Assembly: GCF_023499215.1 (NCBI RefSeq)
Contig: NZ_JAKHSK010000001.1
Coordinates: 248,001-312,000 of the forward strand
DNA length: 64,000 nucleotides
Direction: 5' to 3'
DNA from: Zunongwangia pacifica
GTDB lineage: Bacteria > Bacteroidota > Bacteroidia > Flavobacteriales > Flavobacteriaceae
The position numbers were made by a program, and so were the translations under genes. The notes beneath the pieces were generated by a model, which worked only from the letters and a program-made list of their open reading frames with translations, was not told the origin of the DNA and did no database searches. Positions 56,057-64,000 of this stretch are shown here, piece by piece. The first letter of the stretch is position 1, and the number at the start of each line of letters is the position of its first letter.

Positions 56057-57652
56057 ATGATGGTGGAACCTAATTACATCAATCCCCGGATTTCAAAGTA
56101 TACCTCTCTTATTTTTATATCATTGTTGTTTGTGTTGCTTACAGCAATGGCTCAGTTTGCTTCCTTTGCACTGATCCAACACGATGTTATCTCTTTTTTT
56201 GGTGCTCAGCCCGAAGATATTTCATTGGCGCTGCAAATGACCTATGTTGGAATTTTGGCCACCCTACCTTTACAGTTCAGGACACTAAAGAGGTTCGACA
56301 CCCGAAATTATCTCCTGGTAGCATTAACAATGGGAATACTGTTAAATTTAGGTTGTTTGTATACAGAAAGCCTTATCCTATTTACTATTCTGCGGTTTTT
56401 TGTAGGGGCAACAACCGCTATTATAGCCGGTAGCATGTTGATGGTCATTTTTTCCATATTGCCGGAAAAGAAAAGTATGGTAGTAGGAGTATTTGCGTTT
56501 TTCGGTTCAATATTGAGTATCGGGGTTATTGTAGGTACGGCTGCCGCCTGGGTAGTTGAACGGATGGATTGGAACGGATTATACTACATTCTTATTTCCC
56601 TACAGGTAATTTCCATCATGATATGCTTTCTGGTGTTCAAAGAAAATACACTCCCCAGAAAAATACCTCTATATCAATTAGATTATATAGGTTATATCCT
56701 CTTTGTATGTTTCGGTGTCCTGTTTGCATATACTTTAATATATGGACCTAAATACTATTGGTTTGAAGATAGTACCATACGAACAACTGCAATAGGAGCA
56801 CTCGTATTTTTAAGCTTATTTTTATACCATCAGAAAAGATTGAAACGCCCATCCGTAGATCTTAGAGCTTTGAACTATAAGCGGTTCTGGTTTGGGCTTT
56901 TATTATTGATTTTTTTCTATGGTATTAAAGATACTATCAACTTATTATACGGTTACGCCGCCGGAATTTTGGGATGGAGTTCCGAGGATATTGTTTCACT
57001 GGGTCTATTTAATGTTCTTGGAGTAGCTTTAGCTACTTTTTTGGCACTCAAAGTAATTCTAACCAAAAAACAGAATCTTCCCAAGCTCTTATTGGCAGGT
57101 TTTTTCATATTGCTGTATTACCACTTATGGATATATTGGAACCTGACTCCAGATTTGTCATATACCGATTTGGTATTTCCAATATTTATTCAAGGATTTG
57201 CTTCTGGTCTGCTCTTTGCACCGATCATTATGCTTTGTATGTCCTCGTTACCATCCTATACAGGAATGACAGGAATTATTATATGTGCTTATGGCCGGTT
57301 TACAGCTTCACTGAATTCCATAGCGGGGTTTTATACATTACAAGAACATTATAACCAGAAATACAAAATTGGGTTTATAGAAAGTATAACACCTTTTAAC
57401 CTCGAATTACATCAAAGAAGCCAGGAGTACGAAAACCTACTTGTATCCAAAGGATATAATCCTGAATCAGCCTCCGCTATAACAAGCAAACTGGTAGGGA
57501 AAACGATAGGCATTCAAAGCCAACTTTTAACCGATCGTACCATTTTTATACTTGCGGTATATCTCACTGTATTGGCAATCTTATCATTAATTGTATTTGG
57601 GCTTGTTAACCGATATAAAAGTAAAAGGCAAGTCCCTAAAATAGTTTCGTGA
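56057..57652 (+). CDS. emrB: MFS drug efflux transporter, DHA2/EmrB type
   Basis: Has 531 residues and about 14 membrane helices. A proton-coupled exporter that acts with EmrA and TolC. Helices such as YTSLIFISLLFVLLTAMAQF and GILATLPLQFRTLKRFDTR (loop) are clear. The drug is unknown. Its last bases overlap the following TetR gene (GTGA). Confidence 0.82.
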   Translation: MMVEPNYINPRISKYTSLIFISLLFVLLTAMAQFASFALIQHDVISFFGAQPEDISLALQMTYVGILATLPLQFRTLKRFDTRNYLLVALTMGILLNLGCLYTESLILFTILRFFVGATTAIIAGSMLMVIFSILPEKKSMVVGVFAFFGSILSIGVIVGTAAAWVVERMDWNGLYYILISLQVISIMICFLVFKENTLPRKIPLYQLDYIGYILFVCFGVLFAYTLIYGPKYYWFEDSTIRTTAIGALVFLSLFLYHQKRLKRPSVDLRALNYKRFWFGLLLLIFFYGIKDTINLLYGYAAGILGWSSEDIVSLGLFNVLGVALATFLALKVILTKKQNLPKLLLAGFFILLYYHLWIYWNLTPDLSYTDLVFPIFIQGFASGLLFAPIIMLCMSSLPSYTGMTGIIICAYGRFTASLNSIAGFYTLQEHYNQKYKIGFIESITPFNLELHQRSQEYENLLVSKGYNPESASAITSKLVGKTIGIQSQLLTDRTIFILAVYLTVLAILSLIVFGLVNRYKSKRQVPKIVS

Positions 57653-58248
57653 CAAAGATTCATAGACATATCAAGGAAGAGCAGATTCTTAATGCTGCGG
57701 AAGCTATATTTCTGGAATATGGATATGATAAGGCATCCACTCGCTTAATCACAAAAAAGGCGGATGTAAACATCGCATTGCTCCATTATTATTTTAGGGA
57801 CAAGCAGAGCCTTTTTAATATGATGGTCATCAAACGTATTAATTTTTTGAGAAACCAAATTCACCATCCAGTCGATAATAAAGACCCTACAGAAAATTTA
57901 CTAAATACTATAGAGCATCATCTTGACCTTATTTTTGACAACCAACTTTTTTATAGGCTGATGGTAACCGAATTGATGAGAAGGAACAGGAAAGAAATTG
58001 TGGGGTTGATCGAATCATTTTTTAAAAAAATAGAAATTCAAATTTCTGAAATTATTAAGCACGGAATGGAGATTAACATTTTTAGAAAAGTGAATAAGGA
58101 AGTAATTGTTAAGAATATTATAGGCTTGTTTCTTGAAGTTATTATAATAGAAAATGAAACTCATTCTTTTCAAATAGAACGTAAAGAAGAACTAATGGTA
58201 TACTATAAAAATTTTTGCAAGGGGTTTTTAATCAAACCTGATTTTTGA
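57649..58248 (+). CDS. TetR-family regulator of the efflux operon
   Basis: Has 199 residues with an N-terminal helix-turn-helix (AAEAIFLEYGYDKASTRLIT, then NIALLHYYFRDKQSLFNMM). GTG start at 57649 overlaps the emrB stop, so it is the fourth gene of the efflux operon and probably its repressor by feedback. Confidence 0.82.
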   Translation: MTKIHRHIKEEQILNAAEAIFLEYGYDKASTRLITKKADVNIALLHYYFRDKQSLFNMMVIKRINFLRNQIHHPVDNKDPTENLLNTIEHHLDLIFDNQLFYRLMVTELMRRNRKEIVGLIESFFKKIEIQISEIIKHGMEINIFRKVNKEVIVKNIIGLFLEVIIIENETHSFQIERKEELMVYYKNFCKGFLIKPDF

Positions 58249-58364
58249 TTTTCATGAAATTTATAAATCGTCTTGAATATTCCATAACCATAAATTCATA
58301 GAATGTTAGAATTATACCTTAAGAACAGCATGAAAATGGTCCTTAAAAAGGATCAAAAAGCTTT

Positions 58365-58958
58365 ATGACTATTTTAAAAAAAGACATTATCGCAGAAGAA
58401 GCCTTAAATCTTTTTTTAAGACTGGGTACACAAGTAGTATCTATGGATGATATTGCCAATAGGTGTGGAATGTCCAAACGTACCTTGTATAAAGAGTTTG
58501 ATAGCAAAACGGATTTACTGCATTATACCTATAGAAAAGAGCTTGACAGATTCAATAAAGGCATTTCATGTATTCAAAACAACTCAGAGAGTGCCTTGGA
58601 AGAACTATTGAATTTTTCAATACTCCTTGGGAATGTTTTTTCCACAATATCACCAATCGTAGTCAATGATTTAAGAAAGTACTACAATAATATCTATTTG
58701 GACATTTTGGACTTCAAATCAAAAGTCATTTCTCCTTTTCTGAGAAAAAACATAAATAATGGTATTAAAGAAAATCTATATCGAAATAGTTTACCAATAG
58801 AGGAATTCGAAGATTCATTTACCACAATTTTAGGGTTTATTTTAAAAAATAGCTATACCAATAATACTACATCAAAATATAACCGATTATTGGAGTTTGC
58901 TTTCTATTTGTTTATAAGTGGATTACAATCATCCGCTGATTTTAAAAAACAAACTTGA
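58365..58958 (+). CDS. TetR-family regulator
   Basis: Has 197 residues. Helix-turn-helix at the N-terminus (VVSMDDIANRCGMSKRTLYKEF) with the all-helix ligand domain after it. It stands 116 bp after the first TetR gene. Two adjacent TetR genes suggest separate inputs; its targets are unknown. Confidence 0.82.
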   Translation: MTILKKDIIAEEALNLFLRLGTQVVSMDDIANRCGMSKRTLYKEFDSKTDLLHYTYRKELDRFNKGISCIQNNSESALEELLNFSILLGNVFSTISPIVVNDLRKYYNNIYLDILDFKSKVISPFLRKNINNGIKENLYRNSLPIEEFEDSFTTILGFILKNSYTNNTTSKYNRLLEFAFYLFISGLQSSADFKKQT

Positions 58959-59086
58959 CTAATCTACAATAGATTGAGAAATGGAATTGTGTAATATAAT
59001 TTTCAAATTAAAATAATTAACTCTGATGGTCGGACTTGATTCATTCAACATGACAATATAATTAATTAGGACATGCATAAAATTTT

Positions 59087-59335
59087 GTGGAAAAAAGAAT
59101 ACAAGAAATACTATCAACTTATAAAAACGAAATATCCGAAATAGCCAATTTAAACCTTAACGTTCTTTCGAATATTGAAAAGGGTATCCATATTTCACGT
59201 AGACACCTTCAAGAATTAAGAATAGTATTACGTAGTGAAACATTCGAAAATAAAACGGACGAGATAAACAAGACAGCATATAAAAAAATAATGAAAGTGT
59301 TCGATACCTATGCCAAAGGAGTAGTAAATATTTAA
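59087..59335 (+). CDS. Small unknown protein, possibly an RteC-like N-terminal fragment
   Basis: Has 82 residues from a GTG start. LQELRIVLRSETFENKTDEI has the same pattern as LSDVKEYVLKRGFKNVNEEI of the RteC gene 300 bp downstream, where a FFK follows. The match is weak. It may be the 5' end of a decayed second rteC. Confidence 0.35.
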   Translation: MEKRIQEILSTYKNEISEIANLNLNVLSNIEKGIHISRRHLQELRIVLRSETFENKTDEINKTAYKKIMKVFDTYAKGVVNI

Positions 59336-59346
59336 TAAGAAAGCAA

Positions 59347-59523
59347 AGCCGAAAATATGAAATCTATGTAGGCTCTTCAACGGGAAGTTTACTACTCCAT
59401 CATTTGGCTATTGGTAAAACCGATAAGTGATACGACATCTATACCAATGCTAACCCAAGTAATATTTTTAGTTTGAATCGAGTGAACTTACAGAAAATTC
59501 ACTGGTATTCATTAAAAAAATAA
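59347..59523 (+). pseudogene. Patatin-like phospholipase remnant
   Basis: The frame reads YEIYVGSSTGSLLLHHLAIG, then KTDK, an in-frame TGA, YDIYTNANPSNIFSLNRVN and stops. VGSSTGSLL is the patatin GxSxG nucleophile block and YxIYTNxxxxxIFS is the usual continuation. The start and the Asp of the dyad are missing. The surroundings to 59647 hold no other gene. Confidence 0.6.
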
Positions 59524-59647
59524 TAACCTAATGGGTGGAGACTGGAATGTAAATATGCCGAATACAGAGAACATCAACAAAGGGAAAACACAATAATAGA
59601 TTGGCTTCTTGCAGTAAGCAACAGAATATAAACTTCAAATAAGTTGA

Positions 59648-60475
59648 ATGGAAAAGTTTTACAATGAAACGCTACATAAACTGGAAGCTGTAATCAATGA
59701 ATTGGAGATAGAAGTCGATTGCCCATTGCCACGAATTGAGGCTGTCATAGAATTGATCGTTAATTGTCTATCCGATGTAAAAGAGTATGTCCTGAAAAGA
59801 GGGTTTAAAAATGTGAATGAGGAAATCCACTTTTTTAAGTGTCAGAAACCCGCTATTGTCTCAAAACTCATTTACTACAACGCCATTTATAAAATCGAGA
59901 CAAAGAAGCCCAATGAAACGAAAGCCCTGAAAAGATACCTTAATATTGAACTGAAAAAACTCAAAAGGTTCTTTGATAATAATCTTGAATTTTATAGATA
60001 TTACCGCACCAAAAATTCCTTTCTTGACGAAAAACTGTTTGTACGAGGGAAACACGATATTAAGCTAAGTCTTGATACCTATTATTTTGAAGCAGACCAT
60101 TCTTTTTCTACTTCACACGATTATAAAGTGGCTAAAATTATTGCCAATGACCTGATACAAGTTTATCTCGAGGACCAGTTATACAACACAAGACAGGCAG
60201 ACAAACCTTTAGACCTACAAAAATTAAAATGGACAGGCAGCAAAGCCGCCATAACAGAGCTGATTTATGCGTTACATTATCAGGGTGTTTTTGACAATGG
60301 GAGCAACGATATAAGGATTATAGCCAAATATTTTGAAAGCACCTTTAATATTGATCTGGGGAACTTCTATCAAACGTATTTGGAACTCAGAACCCGGAAA
60401 ATGAACCGGACCAAATTCCTTGATGCGCTCCGGGATGGTCTCATCAAAAAAATGGATGAGCAAGATGAAAAATAG
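59648..60475 (+). CDS. rteC: RteC-family regulator
   Basis: Has 275 residues, matching RteC in length. The N-terminal region (VLKRGFKNVNEEIHFFKCQK) and the C-terminal part (LKWTGSKAAITELIYALHYQ, then FESTFNIDLGNFYQTYLELR) are typical. In CTnDOT, RteC activates the excision genes. It ends 5 bases after a normal DEQDEK tail. Confidence 0.88.
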   Translation: MEKFYNETLHKLEAVINELEIEVDCPLPRIEAVIELIVNCLSDVKEYVLKRGFKNVNEEIHFFKCQKPAIVSKLIYYNAIYKIETKKPNETKALKRYLNIELKKLKRFFDNNLEFYRYYRTKNSFLDEKLFVRGKHDIKLSLDTYYFEADHSFSTSHDYKVAKIIANDLIQVYLEDQLYNTRQADKPLDLQKLKWTGSKAAITELIYALHYQGVFDNGSNDIRIIAKYFESTFNIDLGNFYQTYLELRTRKMNRTKFLDALRDGLIKKMDEQDEK

Positions 60476-60620
60476 ATTTGGGCGTCCCCACCGCTTGCAT
60501 CTTGTCCATACCCAATCCCCATCACAAAAATGCAATCGGGTCGGGCTATCTGCTATATCTTTTGCTTCGTAAGACTCCACAAAAGGATGCCACTCCTATC
60601 CCTTACGCACATAATAAGGG

Positions 60621-63600
60621 TTAAAGCACTCCACGGGGTGAATGAATATTTTTTGTATGGGTCATCACCTCTGAATTATTGGAAACCGTTTCCTGTTTTT
60701 CTTCCGGTTCTTTTTGTTCCGTACTGTTCTCTGGATTTATAGATAACTGTATCTTCCGCTCGATGGCAGCCAGTTCGTTTTTAAGTTCGCCCAATCGATT
60801 TTCCTTTGCCCAAGTACCACCCACTACCTCTTTAAGTATCGGTATATCCTTTTGGAACTCGGCCATATTTTCCTGCTCTTTTTTAATATACGTTGGCAGT
60901 TTTTCCAATGCCCTTAAAAAGTTCAATGAGGCTGTTTCCGGGTCTTTTGCCATGATACCATTATTGAAGGTATATTTAATGTTTCCCTCGCCCTGTACAA
61001 AAAAACGGTTTACCCGGATATCCACTCCCTCTTTTTCGGATACTTCGGTTTTTACCAGGAGCTGAAACCCATACAAACTCCCGATTTCTTCATAATCGCC
61101 TCTTGTGCGGGCTTTATCCGCAAGCTGGCTAAGCTTTGCACCGATTTGTTTTACATCCGCATTGGGCGGTAAACTGTCCAACTGTACGAGGTTTGCAATT
61201 GTACCGTCCGAACGTTTTTGTATGCGTTGCTTTAGATTACCCCAATCGAGACTCATCCGGTCAAAACGGGATCGGGCTTTGTCCAATTCTGCCGTAAAAT
61301 TCTCCAATTTGTATTTGGCACTGAACTTGGAGCGATTAAAAGCCCGTTTCTCGCTTTCCAAACCGGCAATCTGTTTTTCTACTTTGGCTTTATCCAACAG
61401 GTCGGTATTCCCGGACAGGATAGCCACATATTCCGAAAAGTTCATTCCCGATTTTTCGTCCATACTGCCCTCGTCAATGGTGCGTTTGCCAAGATTGTTG
61501 GATTTTAACTGGTCAATGAAAAGCTGCTTGTTGAACAGCAGGTTGAACTTATAGCTATCCAATGATTTTTCAACGGCATAGATGATGACATCCACTTTGT
61601 TCTCGGCAAAATGCTTGGCAATGTCATTGCCCTTGCGGATGGCCCTGCCGTCACGCTGGGCAAGGTCGCTCGGTCGCCACGGGGTATCCAGATGATGCAC
61701 GGCAACGGCTCTTTTCTGTGCATTTACACCCGTACCGAGCATACTGGTTGAACCGAACAGCACACGGATTTTGCCTTCGTTCATTCCTTTGATAAGTTCC
61801 TTACGTTGCTTGTCCGTTTTGGCTTCCTGAATAAACCGGACTTCGTGTGCCGGAATGCCTTGGTCTTCCACCAGTTTACGTTTGATTTCGGAGTACACGT
61901 TCCATTCGCTTGTTTTGAAGGTTCCCAAATCCGAAAAAACAAACTGCGTTCCTTTCTGTGCATTATATTGGTTGTAATACCTGGCAATAGTATAGGCACA
62001 ATGCGAAGCTTTGTTATCGGGGTGGTCTTCGTACCTACCACTCACCATTCGCATATCCAGGGACATCTTGCGGGCGTAATCCGTAGCAATGAGCATCTTG
62101 GCTTTTTCTTCCTTTTGCGACAGCGGTGCCCTGCCCAATAAAGTGGCATTGCCAGTTTTGGCAAATTGCATCAGGTTTTCGATAAACTTCTCCTGGTCTG
62201 GCGTAGGCGGTATATTATAAAATATTTCGTTTTTATCGGGGCGATCAATACCAATATCCTTTGCCGTTCTATAGTCGGTGATTTCCGAATAGAATTGGGC
62301 CAATTCCGGTACTTTGATAAAGTATCGGAAGCGCTCTTTTGCCACAATGTTATTGGCCACCGAAAATTCATAATCGGTCGTTTTCCTTGCATAGATTGCC
62401 GCCCAAGCATCAAAACAGTTGATGCCCTGTTTTTCCAATGCCCGTGGGCGTAGGTACTTAAATAACAGGTACAATTCCGTTAATGAATTGCTGATCGTGG
62501 TTCCCGAAAGAAAGGTTGCCCCCATATCCGCATCCGTGCGTTCCTGAATGGTATGGATAGCAAACAATAAGTTCAATGCTTTTTGGCTGCCTGCCATATT
62601 ACCCAGCCCGGCAACACGGTCGTGTCGGGTATTGAACATCAGGTTTTTGAACTGATGGCTTTCGTCAATAAATAAATGGTCAATGCCCATCATTTTGAAA
62701 TCCACCACATCATCCTTGCGGTTGTCAATATCATGTTGCAAGGTTTTCAGCTTGACTTCAAGATTTTCCCTGCGTTTGATGGCTCCCCGAAGCATTCCCC
62801 TCGTTACCTCATTTCCTTGCGCCCGCATTGCATCGAGGTTTCGCTCTACATTATCCAATTCGATTTCGAGAATTTCCTTTTGAATCTCGGGCGATTGCGG
62901 TATCATACCGAACTGGTCATGGGTCAGGATGACACAATCCCAATCGTTATTCTTAATATCACCAAAAATCCTTTGCCGTTTTTGTGGCGTAAAATCATTT
63001 TTGTCCGGAAACAATATTTTAGCGTGCGGATAGGCCGTCCGGTACGTTTCAGCAATTTCATGGACATTGCTTTTCAACCCGATAATCATCGGTTTGTGTG
63101 CCAGGTCCAAACGTTTCATCTCCTGTGCTGCCGTACACATCACCAACGTTTTTCCCGCACCGACTTCGTGATCGCAGATAGCACCGTTGTTGAGTTTTAT
63201 CATCCAGACAGTGTCCTTTTGGCTGTCGTAGAGGTCTTCAATGCCCAAACCTTTTCTGTCCAGGCCCGGAAACTCCTGATGGCTTCCGTCATAGTTCGGG
63301 CGGACAAAGCAGTTGAACGTATCGTTGTACTGGTCGGTCAGCCGGGTTTTAAACTCGTCATTTTGGGCATGGAGATAATCGGTAAATGCCGTTCGGATTT
63401 CGTCTATTTTGGTATTTGCCATCTGAATGGCTTCCATATCGCGTACCTTGACTTCCTTGTCATCAACCGTTATTTTTTTGGTTATATCCGGTGTAGTATT
63501 GACAAGGGCGTGTTTGAGCAGGGCAATCCCGTCAAACGCCCGGCTTTCCGCTTTGACGGCATATTTATCCCAGATCTGCACGTTCTTTTGGTCGCATTTG

Positions 63601-64000
63601 ATGGAAAAATCATCGGCACTGTCCGAATAATGGATGCGCACTTCCGTATCGAACAGGTGCGAAGCAAAACGGGCATAAACGCCCGTGGGTATCCAGCGTT
63701 CGCCGAGGTTGAAGTCCAGTTCCTCAAACCCGATACGCCGTGGTCGGGCATCTTCCAATACCGTTAAACTTTCTTTGGCTTCCGTATCGTCGGGATAGCT
63801 TTCGAGGTAGGTTTTGACCTCCTGGGCTTTCTCAACCACATTGCCCGCTATCCAACGTTCGGCTATTTCGTATTCCTTTTGCAGTGGATTGTAGAAGATA
63901 CGCCCGTTTAATCCTTTTTTCAGCGCATCATCGGTCATGTTGCTGACTTGGGACATATAACCCAAATCCACATTTCCATACTTGTTGAGTGAAGCCGCTA
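60621..64000 (-). CDS. Large helicase/methylase-family ICE protein (partial, runs off right edge)
   Basis: More than 1,120 residues are visible, and the frame stays open past 64,000 ([18 protein letters not shown]), so the N-terminus lies outside. Helicase motifs in order: GAGKT (Walker A), FIDESHQF (motif II), then FLSGTT (motif III) and [16 protein letters not shown] with [11 protein letters not shown] (motif VI). In the intact family, an N6 adenine methylase domain precedes the helicase. It is a common ICE gene of uncertain function. The C-terminal 60 residues are Glu-rich. Confidence 0.8.
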   Translation of the reverse strand, partial: AASLNKYGNVDLGYMSQVSNMTDDALKKGLNGRIFYNPLQKEYEIAERWIAGNVVEKAQEVKTYLESYPDDTEAKESLTVLEDARPRRIGFEELDFNLGERWIPTGVYARFASHLFDTEVRIHYSDSADDFSIKCDQKNVQIWDKYAVKAESRAFDGIALLKHALVNTTPDITKKITVDDKEVKVRDMEAIQMANTKIDEIRTAFTDYLHAQNDEFKTRLTDQYNDTFNCFVRPNYDGSHQEFPGLDRKGLGIEDLYDSQKDTVWMIKLNNGAICDHEVGAGKTLVMCTAAQEMKRLDLAHKPMIIGLKSNVHEIAETYRTAYPHAKILFPDKNDFTPQKRQRIFGDIKNNDWDCVILTHDQFGMIPQSPEIQKEILEIELDNVERNLDAMRAQGNEVTRGMLRGAIKRRENLEVKLKTLQHDIDNRKDDVVDFKMMGIDHLFIDESHQFKNLMFNTRHDRVAGLGNMAGSQKALNLLFAIHTIQERTDADMGATFLSGTTISNSLTELYLLFKYLRPRALEKQGINCFDAWAAIYARKTTDYEFSVANNIVAKERFRYFIKVPELAQFYSEITDYRTAKDIGIDRPDKNEIFYNIPPTPDQEKFIENLMQFAKTGNATLLGRAPLSQKEEKAKMLIATDYARKMSLDMRMVSGRYEDHPDNKASHCAYTIARYYNQYNAQKGTQFVFSDLGTFKTSEWNVYSEIKRKLVEDQGIPAHEVRFIQEAKTDKQRKELIKGMNEGKIRVLFGSTSMLGTGVNAQKRAVAVHHLDTPWRPSDLAQRDGRAIRKGNDIAKHFAENKVDVIIYAVEKSLDSYKFNLLFNKQLFIDQLKSNNLGKRTIDEGSMDEKSGMNFSEYVAILSGNTDLLDKAKVEKQIAGLESEKRAFNRSKFSAKYKLENFTAELDKARSRFDRMSLDWGNLKQRIQKRSDGTIANLVQLDSLPPNADVKQIGAKLSQLADKARTRGDYEEIGSLYGFQLLVKTEVSEKEGVDIRVNRFFVQGEGNIKYTFNNGIMAKDPETASLNFLRALEKLPTYIKKEQENMAEFQKDIPILKEVVGGTWAKENRLGELKNELAAIERKIQLSINPENSTEQKEPEEKQETVSNNSEVMTHTKNIHSPRGVL

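Noticed and set aside
62676-63767. 363-residue plus-strand ORF
   Set aside because: It is antisense to the conserved helicase gene and has no family-like sequence. Long antisense frames are expected in GC-richer genes.
1-64000. CRISPR array, tRNA and rRNA genes
   Set aside because: I saw no regularly spaced repeats, no cloverleaf with a tRNA signature and no rRNA sequence.

Overview
The window is Bacteroidota DNA, most likely Flavobacteriaceae. The signs are low GC, promoters of the TTTG-N19/20-TAnnTTTG type, weak Shine-Dalgarno signals, a SigZ/TonB receptor pair, and a CTnDOT-like conjugation gene set. There are two parts: ordinary chromosome (1 to about 11,400) and an integrative conjugative element (ICE) from about 11,440 to beyond the right edge.

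Chromosome: a copper unit (AraC regulator with an HMA-like N-terminus, two-HMA Cu P-type ATPase, UPF0718-type permease), a Spy/LTXXQ-like periplasmic protein, a large secreted zinc metalloprotease, lysS, a tiny PMP3/YqaE membrane protein translationally coupled to lipB, and a truncated, frameshifted rnhB remnant where the chromosome meets the ICE.

ICE, left to right: tyrosine integrase; ssb; a DUF932 gene; a PRTRC block (E, C, an unassigned gene, B, ThiF) that looks like a small ubiquitin-like conjugation set; cargo 1 (NmrA-like reductase and AraC regulator); a receiver protein behind a 220-nt structured leader and two excisionase-like HTH proteins; cargo 2 (quinone oxidoreductase, DoxX, Crp); the tra operon on the minus strand (traQ to traA). 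Between traE and traD sits a divergently oriented, AT-rich seven-gene cassette. Then come a probable oriT, mobA/mobB, cargo 3 (CDF-like transporter, SigZ, frameshifted TonB receptor), the coupling protein mobC, cargo 4 (Crp, siderophore-interacting-like flavoreductase, AraC, DUF2652, TolC/EmrA/EmrB efflux, two TetR), RteC next to a decayed patatin remnant, and a giant helicase (methylase/helicase family) running off the right edge.

The most interesting locus is the cassette at 35,514-39,753. It encodes an acyl-carrier-like protein, an XRE repressor with an ImmA/IrrE protease, a divergent thymidylate-synthase homologue, a protein resembling the DNA-base-hypermodification (HMUDK/aGPT-PPlase) group, a MazG-C-terminal-like protein and a private AcpS. 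A palindromic operator lies inside a good Bacteroidota promoter. I infer an inducible nucleotide- or DNA-base-modifying system, possibly antiphage, that uses a phosphopantetheine carrier. I do not know a described system with this gene set.
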